A stretch of DNA of 64,000 nt, taken from NCBI GenBank assembly GCA_014529385.2, contig CM043966.1:110342808-110406807 (forward strand). Direction: 5' to 3'. The notes beneath the pieces were generated by a model. That model worked only from the letters and a program-made list of their open reading frames with translations. It was not told where the DNA came from and did no database searches. A program made the position numbers and the translations under genes. This document shows positions 1 to 13,800 of the stretch, one piece after another. Positions within the stretch are counted from its first letter, which is position 1. Every line of letters starts with the position of its first letter. The DNA is from Adiantum capillus-veneris (lineage: Eukaryota; Streptophyta; Polypodiopsida; Polypodiales; Pteridaceae).

Positions 1-74
1 GCTTCATTATTTTGAGCAAACATATCAAAATCTCTATTGATTGAGCTCCATCTAGTAGTATCCTTTGTAAGATC
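1..74 (-). CDS. Possible terminal exon downstream of the HAD phosphatase-like gene (left arm, partial)
   Basis: This mirrors 57975-58048. A polypyrimidine stretch ending in TGCAG precedes it on the minus strand (acceptor at about 75-77), and the frame starting DLTKDTNRW stays open to the window edge. In the right arm the same frame ends at a stop at 58082. It could be joined in phase 0 to the upstream gene if a donor inside that gene's last codons is used (AAG|GTGAAA, just after the residues AYINK). Without that splice the upstream gene simply stops at 169. Assignment to that gene is inference. Confidence 0.3.
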
Positions 75-168
75 CTGCAGGAAGGAATAAAAAGAAAGAT
101 TTGTTAGATACCATGCACATGAGTGTTCAAGTATGTGTATCAAGAATATATGACATGTCACTAGTACC

Positions 169-1352
169 TTAGGGTTGCTTTCTATCCAGCCTTAGAAGAT
201 TGTTCTCAGCTTTCACCTTATTTATATAAGCCTTTGCTGTGGTTGCCTTCAAAACTCCTTTTGTGTTACAACCCAATTGCCTAGCTAAAGTGGTCAATTG
301 TGACGCCTTCATGCTTTCAATGGGTGTACGCTCCTTTGCTAAGATCTCTTGTATTTGGGCTCTTCTCATTTCATTGCGGTGGCTTGTGTCACTTGCATTT
401 TCAATGATAGTTTCATCCCTGTCACCTTTTGCAGGTGGTATTCTTCTTGTAAAGAACACCTTAGCTGACCAAACATCATTTTTTTGCTTCCAATACTCCA
501 TGATTTGTTTGTATTCACTATCATTTGTCACTATAGGTTGTCCATAACGATTAGAAGCAATTAAATCACGCACATCCCTTCTCTCATCAAGCTGAATCAA
601 GTATGGCAGTAGCTCCTCCAAGAGCATATTGTCAACCATCTTCTCAGCATCAAATTGTGGTGGAAAAATGCAATTTTTGCTGGTGAAATACATCCCTTGT
701 AAGGAGAGTCATCAATAAGCACTGTTCTTTGTGGATCACATTCAAACCCCATGGCAATTTTGGCTAGAGGCTTGAACATTGCCTCAACGTTTGGATTGTC
801 GGGTCTAAACAATTTTTGAGTTTGAGCGGTGTAGCAAACATCTTGCGACCAAATTGCAAAGAAAGGCAATGTATCCTCAGCTAAGTTGTTTAGTGCTGCA
901 AGGATTTGATACACATTATTCCTAGTAGCTGTCGACCAAATTGCAACATTAAACCTCTGTAAAATAGTCTTCAAGAATTGGATGCAACCTGGCCTGAGTA
1001 TAATATATCTTTTTGAATCCATTTGCACTGAGTTGTGGTGTGAGGATGGTTGAGGGGAACGTTTCAACAATAGACCATTTAAATCCAATATAATTGTAAG
1101 CATGGATTTCTCAACATCTACGCTACATGACGTAGTACCAATTGGCAATAGCTCGTGAGTGGACTTTTCAGTCTCTTTTGATGTATGTTGCATTTTTGAA
1201 GCATCGATTTCTTGGTTCTCATTATTGGAAGCTTGCTCAAGTTGCACAACACTAGACTCTAGTATAGAAATATCATCCATCTTGGGCACTTTAGAAACCA
1301 TAGAATCTATGGATTCTATAGTTGTTGACTGAACCATAGGAGCATTATCCAT
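169..1352 (-). pseudogene. FCP1/SCP1-type HAD phosphatase-like gene, left copy, one frameshift
   Basis: The product resembles the NLI-interacting-factor/CTD-phosphatase branch of the HAD superfamily, which acts on phosphoserine in proteins such as the RNA polymerase II tail. Visible motifs are the loop IILDLNGLLL (nucleophile Asp near residue 90), RPGCIQFL, VAIWSTATRNN and the late acidic motif IDDSPYKG near residue 220. The usual DxDx(T/V) loop reads D-L-N-G, so the second, general-acid Asp is Asn; plants have a DLNGLL subfamily of this kind, and activity is doubtful. A basic C-terminal segment (SMKASQLTTLARQLG...) looks like a SAP/HeH DNA-binding helix pair. I start at ATG 1352 because a splice acceptor lies just upstream. 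A missing base near 673-678 (CAAAAATTG against CAAACAATTG in the other arm) breaks the frame. The right copy is intact there, so the break may be a sequencing error. Confidence 0.72.
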
Positions 1353-2008
1353 CCCAGTTTGTGAATCTAAGAAAACACACACACAAATGGTATCTCAAAA
1401 CCACTAGAATTTTATTCACCATATTTATATGTAGAACTCCTAGTAAGAAATTTATTTAAGGTAAAGTCGTTGTTAGAATCCTTGCAACCATTTTCAGCAT
1501 TCGTACACCAAACACCACTTGTCTAAAATACAATCTACTAACTCAACATTTTCCATCCTACACTTTATTAAAGATGAGTACTTAAAGTGAAAACTAAAAG
1601 CCACCCTTGTTGAGGAAACATGGATACAAGGTCCACCAAATGTCCAACCTAGACTACAAGCAAACAATTAGAGATTTGGCTTAGATTTGGATTCAAAGGC
1701 CACCACTTATTCAAGTAAGATAACTCCACTTGTTTAAGACAGTAATGTTTGAAGCCCCACCACTTGTCCAACCTAGACATTGATTAAATTTTGGTAAGAT
1801 TTATCACAAATCTAGAGTAGAATCAAGATTCTATGGCCAAGGTAGTCAAATAAGTTAGACAACACACAAAGCATAAGAGCACTTTAGATTCTCGTTGAGC
1901 ATAAACTAAACAATAATCAAATGTTATATTCACTTGAGATTTCATCCATGAAAAATGAAAATGATGCATGTACTTGAGATTTCCATCCATGTACAATACT
2001 TTACAATG
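1353..2008. other. Intergenic region between the HAD gene and the SET-fusion gene (left arm)
   Basis: The stretch is AT-rich, with scattered degenerate satellite monomers (ACTTGTCCAACCTAGAC at about 1640 and 1760). Immediately upstream of the HAD start, the minus strand reads TTTTCTTAG, a good splice acceptor, which suggests that this gene has a 5' untranslated intron here. No other gene is seen. Confidence 0.5.
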
Positions 2009-5000
2009 TCAAGTAAAGTTATAGTCAGCAAACAACTCTTCTCCTGCTTCAACTTGACAAATAGTCTCAATGCATACATGGCCATATTCTTCTGACTTGA
2101 TGTGTGAAGAGGTGCATTTATGCCAAGGTGGAAAATTTGGATCAAATGTATAGCGTACGTTGGGACAGACATTTGTACTGTGAGAACTATTTATATAGCC
2201 CGACACGTTTCCTTCTTCTACACAACCAATAATGTATGATTGATCTTCCTCTTCTTCTATGTTTGGATCCTCTAGAAGAGAATATTTATAAGCTCTTGGA
2301 AAAATTTTGCATATCTTTTTCCAGTCTTGAAATCTATACTTATGCCCTCCATAGTTTAGAATAGTCAAACCACTTTCCAGGGTAGTATGCACAAATAGCC
2401 CATAACCAGCTCCTTCAATACATGAAAGTCGCACTTCAAAATCCACACCGTTAATATGGAAAATTACATCTTTGGGAATAGGAAAAGTTGGTGTCCCAAA
2501 AGGATCTTCATGCCAATCATAGTGTGAAATACATCTAGTTTTTATATCACTTAACTCCTTTGTGTCTGCAAAAAGAAGAAAATATTATGCATAAAATAAT
2601 GACAATATCAAAGAAAGATATCATTATTTTATAGTCCAATAGGTCCATTGTATGGAAGACTTAGAGTGCCTCTTACATGGTGCCTCCAAGGTTTCCAAAA
2701 AATAAAATCATTGGAAAAAAAAGGCCACTGTGTCTCCAATCTATTGCCCATTTGAAGCATAGAGAGAACCAAGGTCCACCACTTGTCCAAGCTAGACATG
2801 GAGCATTGACACAAGATCCAACACTTATCCAAGAACCCTATAGTATATGTGGTAACATGGGATGCATTGATGCAACAAAAGTAGTCTAGCCTCCTCATCC
2901 ATCTCTTTTTTCTTGTAGCCTAGAGGGATTAGTTTCAAGGTCTATCACTAGTCAAAAACTACACATAGAACATTGATACAAGGTTCCACCACATGTGAAA
3001 CCTATCATCTCTAGTAGCATGGATGGTTTGATATCAAGGTTCACTGCGTGTCCTACCTATACTCTATTGTAGCATAGAGATTCTGGTTTGGTGGTACTAC
3101 ACTTGTCCAAACTTGGCTTGTTGTTGATATCTGGAGGTAATCAAGGGTCCTCCACTTGTCCAAGTTAGGCATATAAAACAATTGCAAGGTCCACCATGTG
3201 TACAACATATGATTGATTATAGCATGCATGGTCTTATTTCATGGGCAACCATCTTCTCTCCAACATGTGTCCAACCTCGGCTCCATTGAAGCATGGAGAG
3301 AAGCAAGGTCCACCACTTATCAAAGCTATTATTTTCTCCCAGTGCTTTCAAAACCCATAATACGTTGTACATGGGGGGGGGGATTCTTGTTTCAAGGTCC
3401 ACCTTGGCTAAGATTGGATCCATTGAAACATAAAGAGAAGCAAGCTCTACCATTTTTCCAAGCTAGGTGCCATTGAAACATGAAAACCCCATAATATGTT
3501 GTATACGGGGGTTTTTTCAACGGTCTACCACTTGTCTAAGCTATGGTCCATTGGAACATGGAGAGAATCAAAGCTCCACCACTTTTCTAAGCTAGGATCC
3601 ATTGAAACATGGAGAGAAGCAAGCTCCATTGTTTGTCTAAGCTAGGCTCCATTGGAACATGGAGAAAACAAGCTCCACCACTTGCCTATTATTGCATAGA
3701 GATTCTGGTTTGAAGGTCCACCACTTGTCCAACCTTGCCTTCATGTATGGAGATAATAAAGAGTGCAATGCTTCTCTAAGCTAGGGACATAAAAGAGTTT
3801 CAAGGTCCACTACATATACGATCTATGATGGGTTGTAGCATGGGAGGTTTCATTTTAAGGTTGACCACTTCTCCAGCTCCGCTTGTCCAACCTCAGATCC
3901 ATTGAAGAATGGAGAATAAAGGTGTACCAACTCTCCAAAATAGGCAAGAAAATCTCTATAAAACCCATGAATTGTTAATATATGCTATGCTGTGGAGTTT
4001 TGTTTGAAGGTCCACTCCTTATCCAAGCTACAATCCATTGAAGCATGGAAATAAGTAAGATATATCTCTAGTCCAAGATAGGATCCATTGAAACATAGAG
4101 AGAATCAAGGTCCACCACTTGTCCAAGCTATGCATGGGTAATTGATATAAGGACCACTACGTTTTCACCTATACTATGCTCTATCATGGATGGTTTCATA
4201 TACCACCAATTTTCCAACCTATTTAGTAGGTTGTATTATGGGGGTTTGGTTTCAAGGTACTTCACTTGTCTAAGGTGGGTTCCATTGAACCATGGAGAGA
4301 AACAATGTCTACCACTTGTCCGAAATATGCTCCTTTAAAACATAAAAGCAAGGTCCACCACTTGTCCAAGCTAATGTTTCTCTCCATTGAAGCATGGAGA
4401 GAAACAAGGTCTACCACCTGTCCAAAATATGCTCCATTGAAACATAAAAGCAAGGTCCACCACTTGTCCAAGCTAATATAACAAATGGGTGTTGGTTACA
4501 AGGTGTACCACACTTGTCTAAACTAGTCTCCATGCAAGGTCCACCACATGTCCAAGCTATATGATCTTGGTTTGAAGGTCTACCACACCTCTTGAAATTA
4601 GGATCCATGTAAGGTCCACCTTTTGTCAAGCTATGCCTTTAGTGAGTACTAAAACTAAGTAAATTGCAGTACTTAAATACCTTTCCAAGCTCATTAAGAT
4701 TTTGGTCTCTAAGGCCACCACCACATGTCTAATCTATGCTCTAATTGATTACTTATGCTAGTTCTCAAAGTCCAAACATAAGCTCCCTTCTAGCAAGGTT
4801 AGTTTAAATTTAGGCTCCAACACCTGTCTAAGCTAGGTTCAATTTATGAAGCATCACCATTTAACCATGCTACGATCTAATGTATCATATCAAGGGGGTA
4901 TTGATAAAAGGTCCAAAACTTATTGAGTTCAAGCTCTTAAGTAATTAAGTCTTTGTGAGTATTAAATGTTATAGTTTTAGTCTAAAGATCCACCATTCAA

Positions 5001-7804
5001 AAACTCAAGTAATTTATTATTTACATTCAAACCTTGAATGCTTGAGATAAAAAATACAAACTCAATCAATACTATATAAAGCAAAATCTAACATTAAGAG
5101 TATCAAATCAGTAACAAGAAACACTAACATGCACAAGAAACTCAAAACATACGTGTCTCCATTTCCAAAAAGTCCTCCATTGACAGAGGATGTTGTTGTT
5201 GTTGTTCTTCTTCTCTTTGTGGAGAGCACTCCTCTGTAACAGGCACAATGTCATCTGATTGCGAAGTGGATTGTTGAAGTCCAGCCCATTTTTCTATATC
5301 TTCATGAGACTTAACAAAGTCTAGCAGCATGGTCTCCACGCTTTTTGCCTCCTCCACACTATCAATTAAGCATATAACTTCTTTTTTCTGTTGTATTCCT
5401 TCTTGTGCAACCAAGGAGCCATCACCAAAAACATCAACAAGCTTGCGGTCTTCAAAACAATATGTACGAATGTAGTGCTTGACCAAAGCTCTTTTTTTGG
5501 CCTCCAAATATTGCAAATCTGACATATCGTTATCTGCTACTTGAAGAAGAGAACAATCAATTGGCATGGGATGTTCCTCTGATCTTCTTCTCAGGTCTTC
5601 AAATGCATTGCCTTGTCCCAAGAAGGCAATAACTGTTAGGAATTGAATTGCTCCTTTGCAAGGAGCTGATGGAAAGTGATGCAATGCACCACAACAATGG
5701 TAGCTCAGATTATCTCCCATGGCGTGAAAGGCACATTGCAATTTTGTGAAGTTAGTGAAATCCACAAATGCAAGAAAGACAAATCCAGGATCTGTTGACC
5801 CTCCAGCAATAGCCAAGATCCCATCCAAAGCATTGTTAAATGTCTCCTCACTCCACTTCAAATTGCCTCCAACGTTTTTTGTCATATCTAAAACACATAA
5901 GCCAATAGGCACTTTATTATTGAAGTGGCGCATCAAGTAGAGATTGCCTTCCATTTGTAGGCTCACCACATAGATTGACCATGGCAAATCTCTAGGCTCA
6001 GTTTTCTCCTTTTGAAGGTGAATTGCCCATTGCATGTATTTTATTGCTCCATCTGGAAAAGCCATTTTCTTTGTTCCACGCGTCAAACTAGATTTGATCC
6101 ATTCCTCGCATAGCATTAAAATTGTTTTATAAACAACATCATTGATGTTATACATTTTGACCACCTCCTCCCAGTCTTTACATGGTGAAGACTCATTCAA
6201 ATTGTTGAAGCCTTCAAGAAGTGCATCTTGAATCAATTTGTCTTGCTTCAACTGCTTGATTCGATCATACATGTCAGTTGCATCACCATCCTTTGCACTC
6301 TTTGACAGTAAAATCTTCTCATCTCTAATCTCTTCTTGAATAGTCTTTACCTCTGATTCCTCAAGGCCACAAAGGTATCTAAATACAGTTGTTGGGGGTT
6401 TCTTATTCTCCTCTTCTAGATTTTCAATGATTTCTATCCAGCAATCATAAACTAAATCAGAGTACGTGACCATGTGTGCCTGTTTAGCAATCCAACTTGC
6501 TGCTGCACTCATTCTTGCCAATCGAAGAAAAGCCTAAAAAGAAATAGAGAAATAATTAAACTATTGAGCAAGATTTGTTAATTAAACACTATCAAAAAGA
6601 CAAAGAAAATAACTTACATCCCATCCGGCACGAGATGCATGTCCCTCTGCAATTCCACTTGCTGCCTTTGGTGGTCGTCCTGAGAAGATCCATTGACTCC
6701 GTAAATGTCTCAATATTTGGCTGTAAGGTTGCTTGACATACAATGCCTGAGCCTCCTCATTTGCAATGGCAGATATAGCAGTTGCAACAAATGGAGGAGC
6801 ATTCACAACAATGCGAGCCTTTCTAAATTTATACACGCTAATCAGTCTTTCAAATATCTCTTTGTTGTTTTGTTCATTGTGAAGCAAAACTTTTGCAGCA
6901 TAGATTGAATGCTGCCCATCAAGAATCCAATAATGATAATCTTTAATTTTTTGCTCCTCTACCTCTTCTACTGCCAAAGGAGTCCCCTTCTTTGATTTTG
7001 CATTTCGAACAGGCATCAAATATGCACATGCTGCAGGCTTGGTCGTACTCCGTGAAAATCCAAATAACACACTTTCAGCGTGTTTTTTATCCATAATACG
7101 TGCATTATAGTGATCAGGAGCAAGCCAACAATTTTGAATAGGGATATCAAATTCCCTATATTGGAAAGGAAAATAATTTATGTACTTATTCATTCCACCT
7201 GTATCTTTTTCTTGTCCTTTCATGGCCTCAGCTTCTAAAACATCTGGATCCACAATTCTCATCTTTGACATTGAACCCTCTGTTGATGAGGATGCCAAAG
7301 ATGCCTTGTCTACATCCAAAATGGAACTAGTTCGCTTAGCTGCTACTTTTGCACTTTTGCTTGCTTCTTTGTGGATGGTGGTCGTGAAGCTTTCACCTTT
7401 TTTCGTTGTAGTGTGGCAATGATGGAGCTTTGAAGTTGATCTGCTGTGATGTTTGGATTTGATTCTGCAAACTTCCATCCTCGAGAAAACATTGTCTCTT
7501 CTTTGTTTCTAGACATGCGCTCCAATGCATATGCTCCTGGAGATAGTTGAAATTCTAGATTCATTGGAACTAGAATGTCAATGCATTCCACCTCTGGATG
7601 ACTATCAACTACAGAGACAGATGCTTCCACAACTTGTCCAACATCTTCAAACAAGCTGTCATTCTCCTTTTTGGCAATAAATAGATGCACCTTATGAAAT
7701 TGTGCACCCTCTATACCATGTATGTCCAAATACCATTTCCTAACATCATTGCAAGTATAGTCAACTGAGACAGCAACCCTTGCAACCTGTTTTTTTGGAG
7801 CCAT
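2009..7804 (-). CDS. ParB/sulfiredoxin-like - unknown middle - SET domain fusion gene, left copy (3 exons)
   Basis: I join three exons: 7804-6618, 6533-5153 and 2565-2009. All junctions have GT/AG and compatible phases (0, then 1), giving about 1,041 residues. Exon 1 starts MAPKKQ after a splice acceptor (TTTCAG|GAAAG), so an upstream non-coding exon is likely. Around residues 215-330 the protein resembles the ParB/Srx/DndB fold, with the hallmark YWILDGQHSIYAAK near residue 296; the usual Arg after DGQH is Ser. Exon 2 is mostly unassigned. Residues about 610-680 (VLDMTKNVGG ... GFVFLAFVDF ... HAMGD) faintly recall a Rossmann methyltransferase, without a DPPW motif. Exon 3 is a SET domain: GAGYGLF, YINSSHSTNVCPN and a final GEELFADYNF; SET proteins methylate lysines. 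A base is missing in the T run at 7347-7350, which shifts exon 1; the right arm has that base. Exons 2 and 3 are open. No fusion of this kind is known to me. Confidence 0.6.
2566..5152 (-). repeat. Intron 2 of the SET-fusion gene, filled with satellite monomers (left arm)
   Basis: The donor is GAGACAC|GTATGT and the acceptor is CTTTTTGCAG|ACACAAAGG. One base is left before the intron and two are taken after it, so the frame ...EMET|HTKELSD continues. Between about 2640 and 4660 it holds many degenerate copies of the roughly 50-bp monomer with the core CCACTTGTCCAAGCTA, also the building block of the big arrays. A G homopolymer at about 3371-3380 differs in length from the right arm. No coding sequence is convincing. 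The alternative is that exon 3 is a separate SET gene. Confidence 0.6.
6534..6617 (-). other. Intron 1 of the SET-fusion gene (84 bp, left arm)
   Basis: On the minus strand the donor is GGATGGGAT|GTAAGT and the acceptor is TTCTTTTTAG|GCTTTTC. Removal joins ...SRAGWD to AFLRLARMS in phase 0. The intron contains in-frame stops, so it must be spliced for the downstream exon to be read. The right-arm counterpart (51433-51515) is one base shorter. Confidence 0.8.
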
Positions 7805-7859
7805 CTTTCCTGAAACAAAAAAAACCAAATGTTATTTTAGCATATACTTTTTTGTAATG

Positions 7860-10800
7860 AATTAAGTTTGTGTGAATACAAGGTCCACCACTTGTTCAAG
7901 TTAGATCTAAGCAAGTATACATAGTAATCTTTTAAGCTAGTAAACTAAGGGAAGGGAGAAGTAAGGTCCACCACTTGTCCAAGCTCAGCTCTAGACAACA
8001 TGGAGAGATTCGAGGTCTACTAATTGTCTAATATAGGCTAACTATATTGAAACATAGAGAGAAGCAAAGGTCCACCACTTGTCCAATCTAGGGTCCATTG
8101 AAACATGGAGAGAAGGATGCTCCACCATTTGTCCAAAATAGGCTCCATTGAAACATGAAGAGAAGCAATATGCACCATGTCTTCGAGATGCTAGGCTCCA
8201 TTGAAATACCTTAAACCCACGATATTTTGTATATGTGGGGTTTAAATTCAAGGTCCACCACTTGTCCAACCTATTCTCCCTAGTAGCATGAGTGGTTTGG
8301 TCTCAAGATTCACCACTTTTCCACTCTATGTCATTATATTAAGAAGATCTGGGTGTTAAGGTCCACCACTTGTCCAACCTATAAGGCTATATCTAAAATG
8401 GTATTATTTACCACCACTTGGAATGCACATGATAGGTTTTACATAGGGGTCTGGTTCCAAGGTCCACCACTTGTCCAAGCTAACTCTATTGAAACATAGA
8501 GAGAATCAAAGGTCCACCACTTGTCCAAGCTAGGCTCCATTGAAACATGGAGAGAAGGATGCTCCACCATTTGTCCAAGCCAGGTTCGATTGAAACATGA
8601 AGAGAAGCAAGCTGCACCATGTCTCCAAAATGCTAGGCTCCATTGAAATATCTTAAACCCATGATATTTCGTACATGGGGGGTTTACATTCAAGGTCCAC
8701 CACTTGTCCAACCTATTATCACTAGTAGCATGAGTGGTTTGGTCTCAAGATTCACCACTTTTCCACTCTATGTCATTATATTAAGAAGATTGGGTGTTAA
8801 GGTCCACCACTTGTCCAACCTATAAGGCTATATCTTAAAGGGTATTCTTTCTCACCACTTGGAATGACCATGATAGGTTTTACATGGGGGTTTGGTTCCA
8901 AGGTCCACCACTTGTCCAAGCTAACTCTATTGAAACATAGAGAGAAGCAAAGGTCCACCACTTGTCCAAGCTAGGGTCCATTGAAACATGGAGAGAAGGA
9001 TGCTCCACCATTTGTCCAAGATAGGCTCCATTGAAACATGAAGAGAAGCAAGCTGCACCATGTCTCCAAGATGCTAAGATCCATTGAAATACCTTACACC
9101 CACGATATTTTGTACATGGGGAGTTTACATTCAAGGTCCACCACTTGTCCAACCTATTATCTCTAGTAGCATGAGTGGTTTGGTCTCAAGATTCACCACT
9201 TTTCCACTCTATGTCATTACGTTAAGAAGATCTGTGTGTTAAGGTCGACCACTTGTCCAACCTATAAGGGTATATCTTAAAGGGTATTATTTCTCACCAC
9301 TTGAAATGTCCATGATATGTTTTACATGGGGGTTTGGTTCCAAGGTCCACCACTTGTCCAAGCTAACTCTATTGAAACATAGAGAGAAACAAAGGTCCAC
9401 CACTTGTCCAAGCTAGGCTCCATTGAAACATGGAGAGAAGGATGCTCTACCATTTGTCGAAGCTAACTCTATTGAAACATGGGGGGTTTACATTCAAGGT
9501 CCACCACTTGTCCAACCTATTAACGCTAGTAGCATGAGTGGTTTGGTCTCAAGATTCACCACTTTTTCACTCTATGTCATTATATTAAGAATATCTGGGT
9601 GTTAAGGTCCACCACTTGTCCAACCTATAAGGCTATATCTTAAGGGTTATTCTTTCTCACCACTTGGAGTGACCATGATAGGTTTTACATGGGGGTTTGG
9701 TTCCAAGGTCCACCACTTGTCCAAGAAAACTCTATTGAAACATAGAGAGAAGCAAAGGTCCACCACTTGTCCAAGCTAGGGTCCATTGAAACATGGAGAG
9801 AAGGATGCTCCACCATTTGTCCAAGATACGCTCCATTGAAACATGAGAGAAGCATGCTCTATCTTTGTCGAACCTAACTCTATTGAACATGGGGGTTTAC
9901 ATTCAAGGTCCACCACTTGTCCAACCTATTATCTCTAGTAGCATGAGTGGTTTGGTCTCAAGATTCACCACTTTTCCACTCTATGTCATTATATTAAGAA
10001 TATCTGGGTGCTAAGGTCCACCACTTGTCCAACCTATAAGGCTATATCTTAAACTTTATTCTTTCTCACCACTTGGAGTTACCATGATAGGTTTTACATG
10101 GGGTTTGGTTCCAAGGCCCACCACTTGTCCAAGCTAACTCTATTGAAACATAGAGAGAAGCAAAGGTCCACCACTTGTCCAAGCTAGGCTCCATTGAAAC
10201 ATGGAGAGAAGGATGCTCCACCATTTGTCCAAGATAGGCTCCATTGAAACATGAAGAGAAGCAAGCTGCACCATGTCTCCAAGATGCTAGGCTCCATTGA
10301 AATACCTTAAACCCATGATATTTCGTACATGGGGGGTTTACATTCAAGGTCCACCACTTGTCCAACCTATTATCCTAGTAGCATGAGTGGTTTGGTCTCA
10401 AGATTCACCACTTTTCCACTCTATGTCATTATATTAAGAAGATCTAGGTTTTAAGGTCGACCACTTGTCCAACCTATAAGGCTAGATCTTAAAGGGTATT
10501 ATTTCTCACCACTTGGAATGACCATGATATGTTTTACATGGGGTTTGGTTCAAGGTCCACCACTTGTCCAAGCTAACTCTATGGAAACATAGAGAGAAGC
10601 AAAGGTCCACCACTTGTCCAAGCTAGGCTCCATTGAAACATTTAGAGAAGGATGATCCCCATTTGTGGAAGATAGGCTCCATTGAAACATGAAGAGAAGC
10701 AAGTTGCACCATGTCTCCAAGATGCTAGGCTCCATTGAAATACCTTAAACCCACGATATTTTACATGGGGGGTTTACATTCAAGGTCCACCACTTGTCCA

Positions 10801-13800
10801 AGCTATTATCCTAGTAGCATGAGTGGTTTGGTCTCAAGATTCACCACTTTTCCACTCTATGTCATTATATTAAGAAGATCTAGGTGTTAAGGTCGACCAC
10901 TTGTCCAACCTATAAGGCTATATCTTAAAGGGTATTCTTTCTCACCACTTGGAATGACCATGATATGTTTTACATGGGGTTTGGTTCCAAGGTCCACCAC
11001 TTGTCCAAGCTAACTCTATGGAAACATAGAGAGAAGCAAAGGTCCACCACTTGTCCAAGCTAGGCTCCATTGAACATAGAGAAGGATGCCCCCATTTGTC
11101 CAAGATAGGCTCCATTGAAACATGAAGAGAAGCAAGCTGCACCATGTCTCCAAGATGCTAGGCTTCATCGAAATACCTTAACCCAGGATATTTTGTACAT
11201 GGAGGGTTTACATTCAAGGTCCACCACTTGTCCAAGCTATTATCGCTAGTAGCATGAGTGGTTTGGTCTCAAGATTCACCACTTTTCCACTCTATGTCAT
11301 TATATTAAGAATATGTGGGTGTTAAGGTCCACCACTTGTCCAACCTATAAGCTATATCTTAATGGTTATTCTTTCTTACCACTTGGAGTGACCATGATAG
11401 GTTTTACATGGGGGTTTGGTTCCAGGTCCACCACTTGTCCAAGCTAACTCTATTGAAACATAGAGAGAAGCAAAGGTCCACCACTTGTCCAAGCTAGGTC
11501 CATTGAAACATGGAGAGAAGGATGCTCCACCATTTGTCCAAGATAGGCTCCATTGAAACATGACGAGAAGCAAGCTGCACCATGTCTCCAAGATGCTAGG
11601 CTCCATCGAAAAACTTAAACCCACGATATGTCGTAGATGGGGTTTACATTCAAGGTCCAAACTTGTCCAAGCTATTATGGCTAGTAGCATGAGTGGTTTG
11701 GTCTCAAGATTCACCACTTTCCACTCTATGTCATTATATTAAGAATATCTGGGTGTTAAGGTCCACCACTTGTCCAACCTATAAGGCTACATCTTAAAGG
11801 TTATTCTTTCTCACCACTTGGAGTGACCATGATAGGTTTTACATGGGGGTTTGGTTCCAAGGTCCACCACTTGTCCAAGCTAACTCTATTGAACATAGAG
11901 AGAAGCAAAGGTCCACCACTTGTCCAAGCTAGGCTCCATTGAAACATGGAGAGAAGGATGCTCCACCATTTGTCAAGCTAACTCTATTGAAACATGGGGG
12001 GTTACGTTCAAGGTTCCACCACTTTTGCAAGCTATTACGTAGTAGCATGAGTGGTTTGGTCTCAAGATTCACCACTTTTTCCACTCTATGTCATTATATT
12101 AAGAACATTTGGGTGTTAGGTCCACCACTTGTCCAACCTATAAGGCTATATCTTAAAGGTTATTCTTCTCACCACTTGGAGTGACCATGATAGGTTTTAC
12201 ATGGGGTTTGGTTCCAAGGTCCACCACTTGTCCAAGCTAACTCTATTGAAACATAGAGAGAAGCAAAGGTCCACCACTTGTCCAAGCTAGGGTCCATTGA
12301 AACATGGAGAGAAGGATGCTCCACCATTTGTCCAAGATAGGCTCCATTGAAACATGAGAGAAGCAAGGTGCACCATGTCTCCAAGATGCTAGGCTCCATC
12401 TAAATACCTTAACCCACCATATTTGGTTAGATGGGGGGTTTACATTCAAGGTCCACCACTTGTCCAACCTATAAGGCTATATCTTAAAGGTTATTCTTTC
12501 TTACACTTGGAGTGACCATGATAGGTTTTACATGGGGGTTTGGTTCCAAGGTCCACCACTTGTCCAAGCTAACTCTATTGAAACATAGAGAGAAGCAAAG
12601 GTCCACCACTTGTCCAAGCTAGGCTCCATTGAAACATGGAGAGAAGGATGCTCCACCATTTGTCCAAGATAGGCTCCATTGAAACATGACGAGAAGCAAG
12701 CTGCACCATGTCTCCAAGATGCTAGGCTCCATCGAAATACATTAAACCCACGATATGTCGTAGACATGGGGTTTACATTCAAGGTCCACCACTTGTCCAA
12801 GCTATTATTGCTAGTAGCATGAGTGGTTTGGTCTCAAGATTCACCACTTTTCCACTCTATGTCATTATATTAAGAATATGTGGGTGTTAAGGTCCACCAC
12901 TTGTCCAACCTATAAGGCTACATCTTAAAGGTTATTCTTTCTTACCACTTGGAGTGACCATGATAGGTTTTACATGGGGGTTTGGTTCCAAGGTCCACCA
13001 CTTGTCCAAGCTAACTCTATTGAAACATAGAGAGAAGCAAAGGTCCACCACTTGTCAAGCTAGGGTCCATTGAAACATGGAGAGAAGGATGCTCCACCAT
13101 TTGTCCAAGATAGGCTCCATTGAAACATGAAGAGAAGCAAGCTGCACCATGTCTCCAAGATGCTAGGCTCCATCGAAATACCTTAAACCCACGATATTTC
13201 GTAGATGGGGGTTTACATTCAAGGTCCACCACTTGTCCAACTATTATCTCTAGTAGCATGAGTGGTTTGGTCTCAAGATTCACCACTTTTCACTCTATGT
13301 CATTATATTAAGAATATCTGGGTGTTAAGGTCCACCACTTGTCCAACCTATAAGGCTATATCTTAATTTATTCTTTTCACCACTTGGAGGTGACCATGAT
13401 AGGTTTTACATGGGGGTTTGGTTCCAAGGTCCACCACTTGTCCAAGCTAACTCTATTGAAACATAGAGAGAAGCAAAGGTCCACCACTTGTCCAAGCTAG
13501 GCTCCATTGAAACATGGAGAGAAGGATGCTCCACCATTTGTCCAAGATAGGCTCCTTGAAACATGAAGAGAAGCAAGTTGCACCATGTCTCCAAGATGCT
13601 AGGCTCCATTGAAATACATTAAACCCACGATATTTCGTAAGGGGGTATACATTCAGGTCCACACTTGTCAACCTATTATCTTAGTAGCATGAGTGGTTTG
13701 GTCTCAAGATTCACCACTTTTCCACTCTATTCATTATATTAAGAAGATTAAGGTTTAAGGTCCACCACTTGTCCAACCTATAAGGCTAATCTTAAAGGTT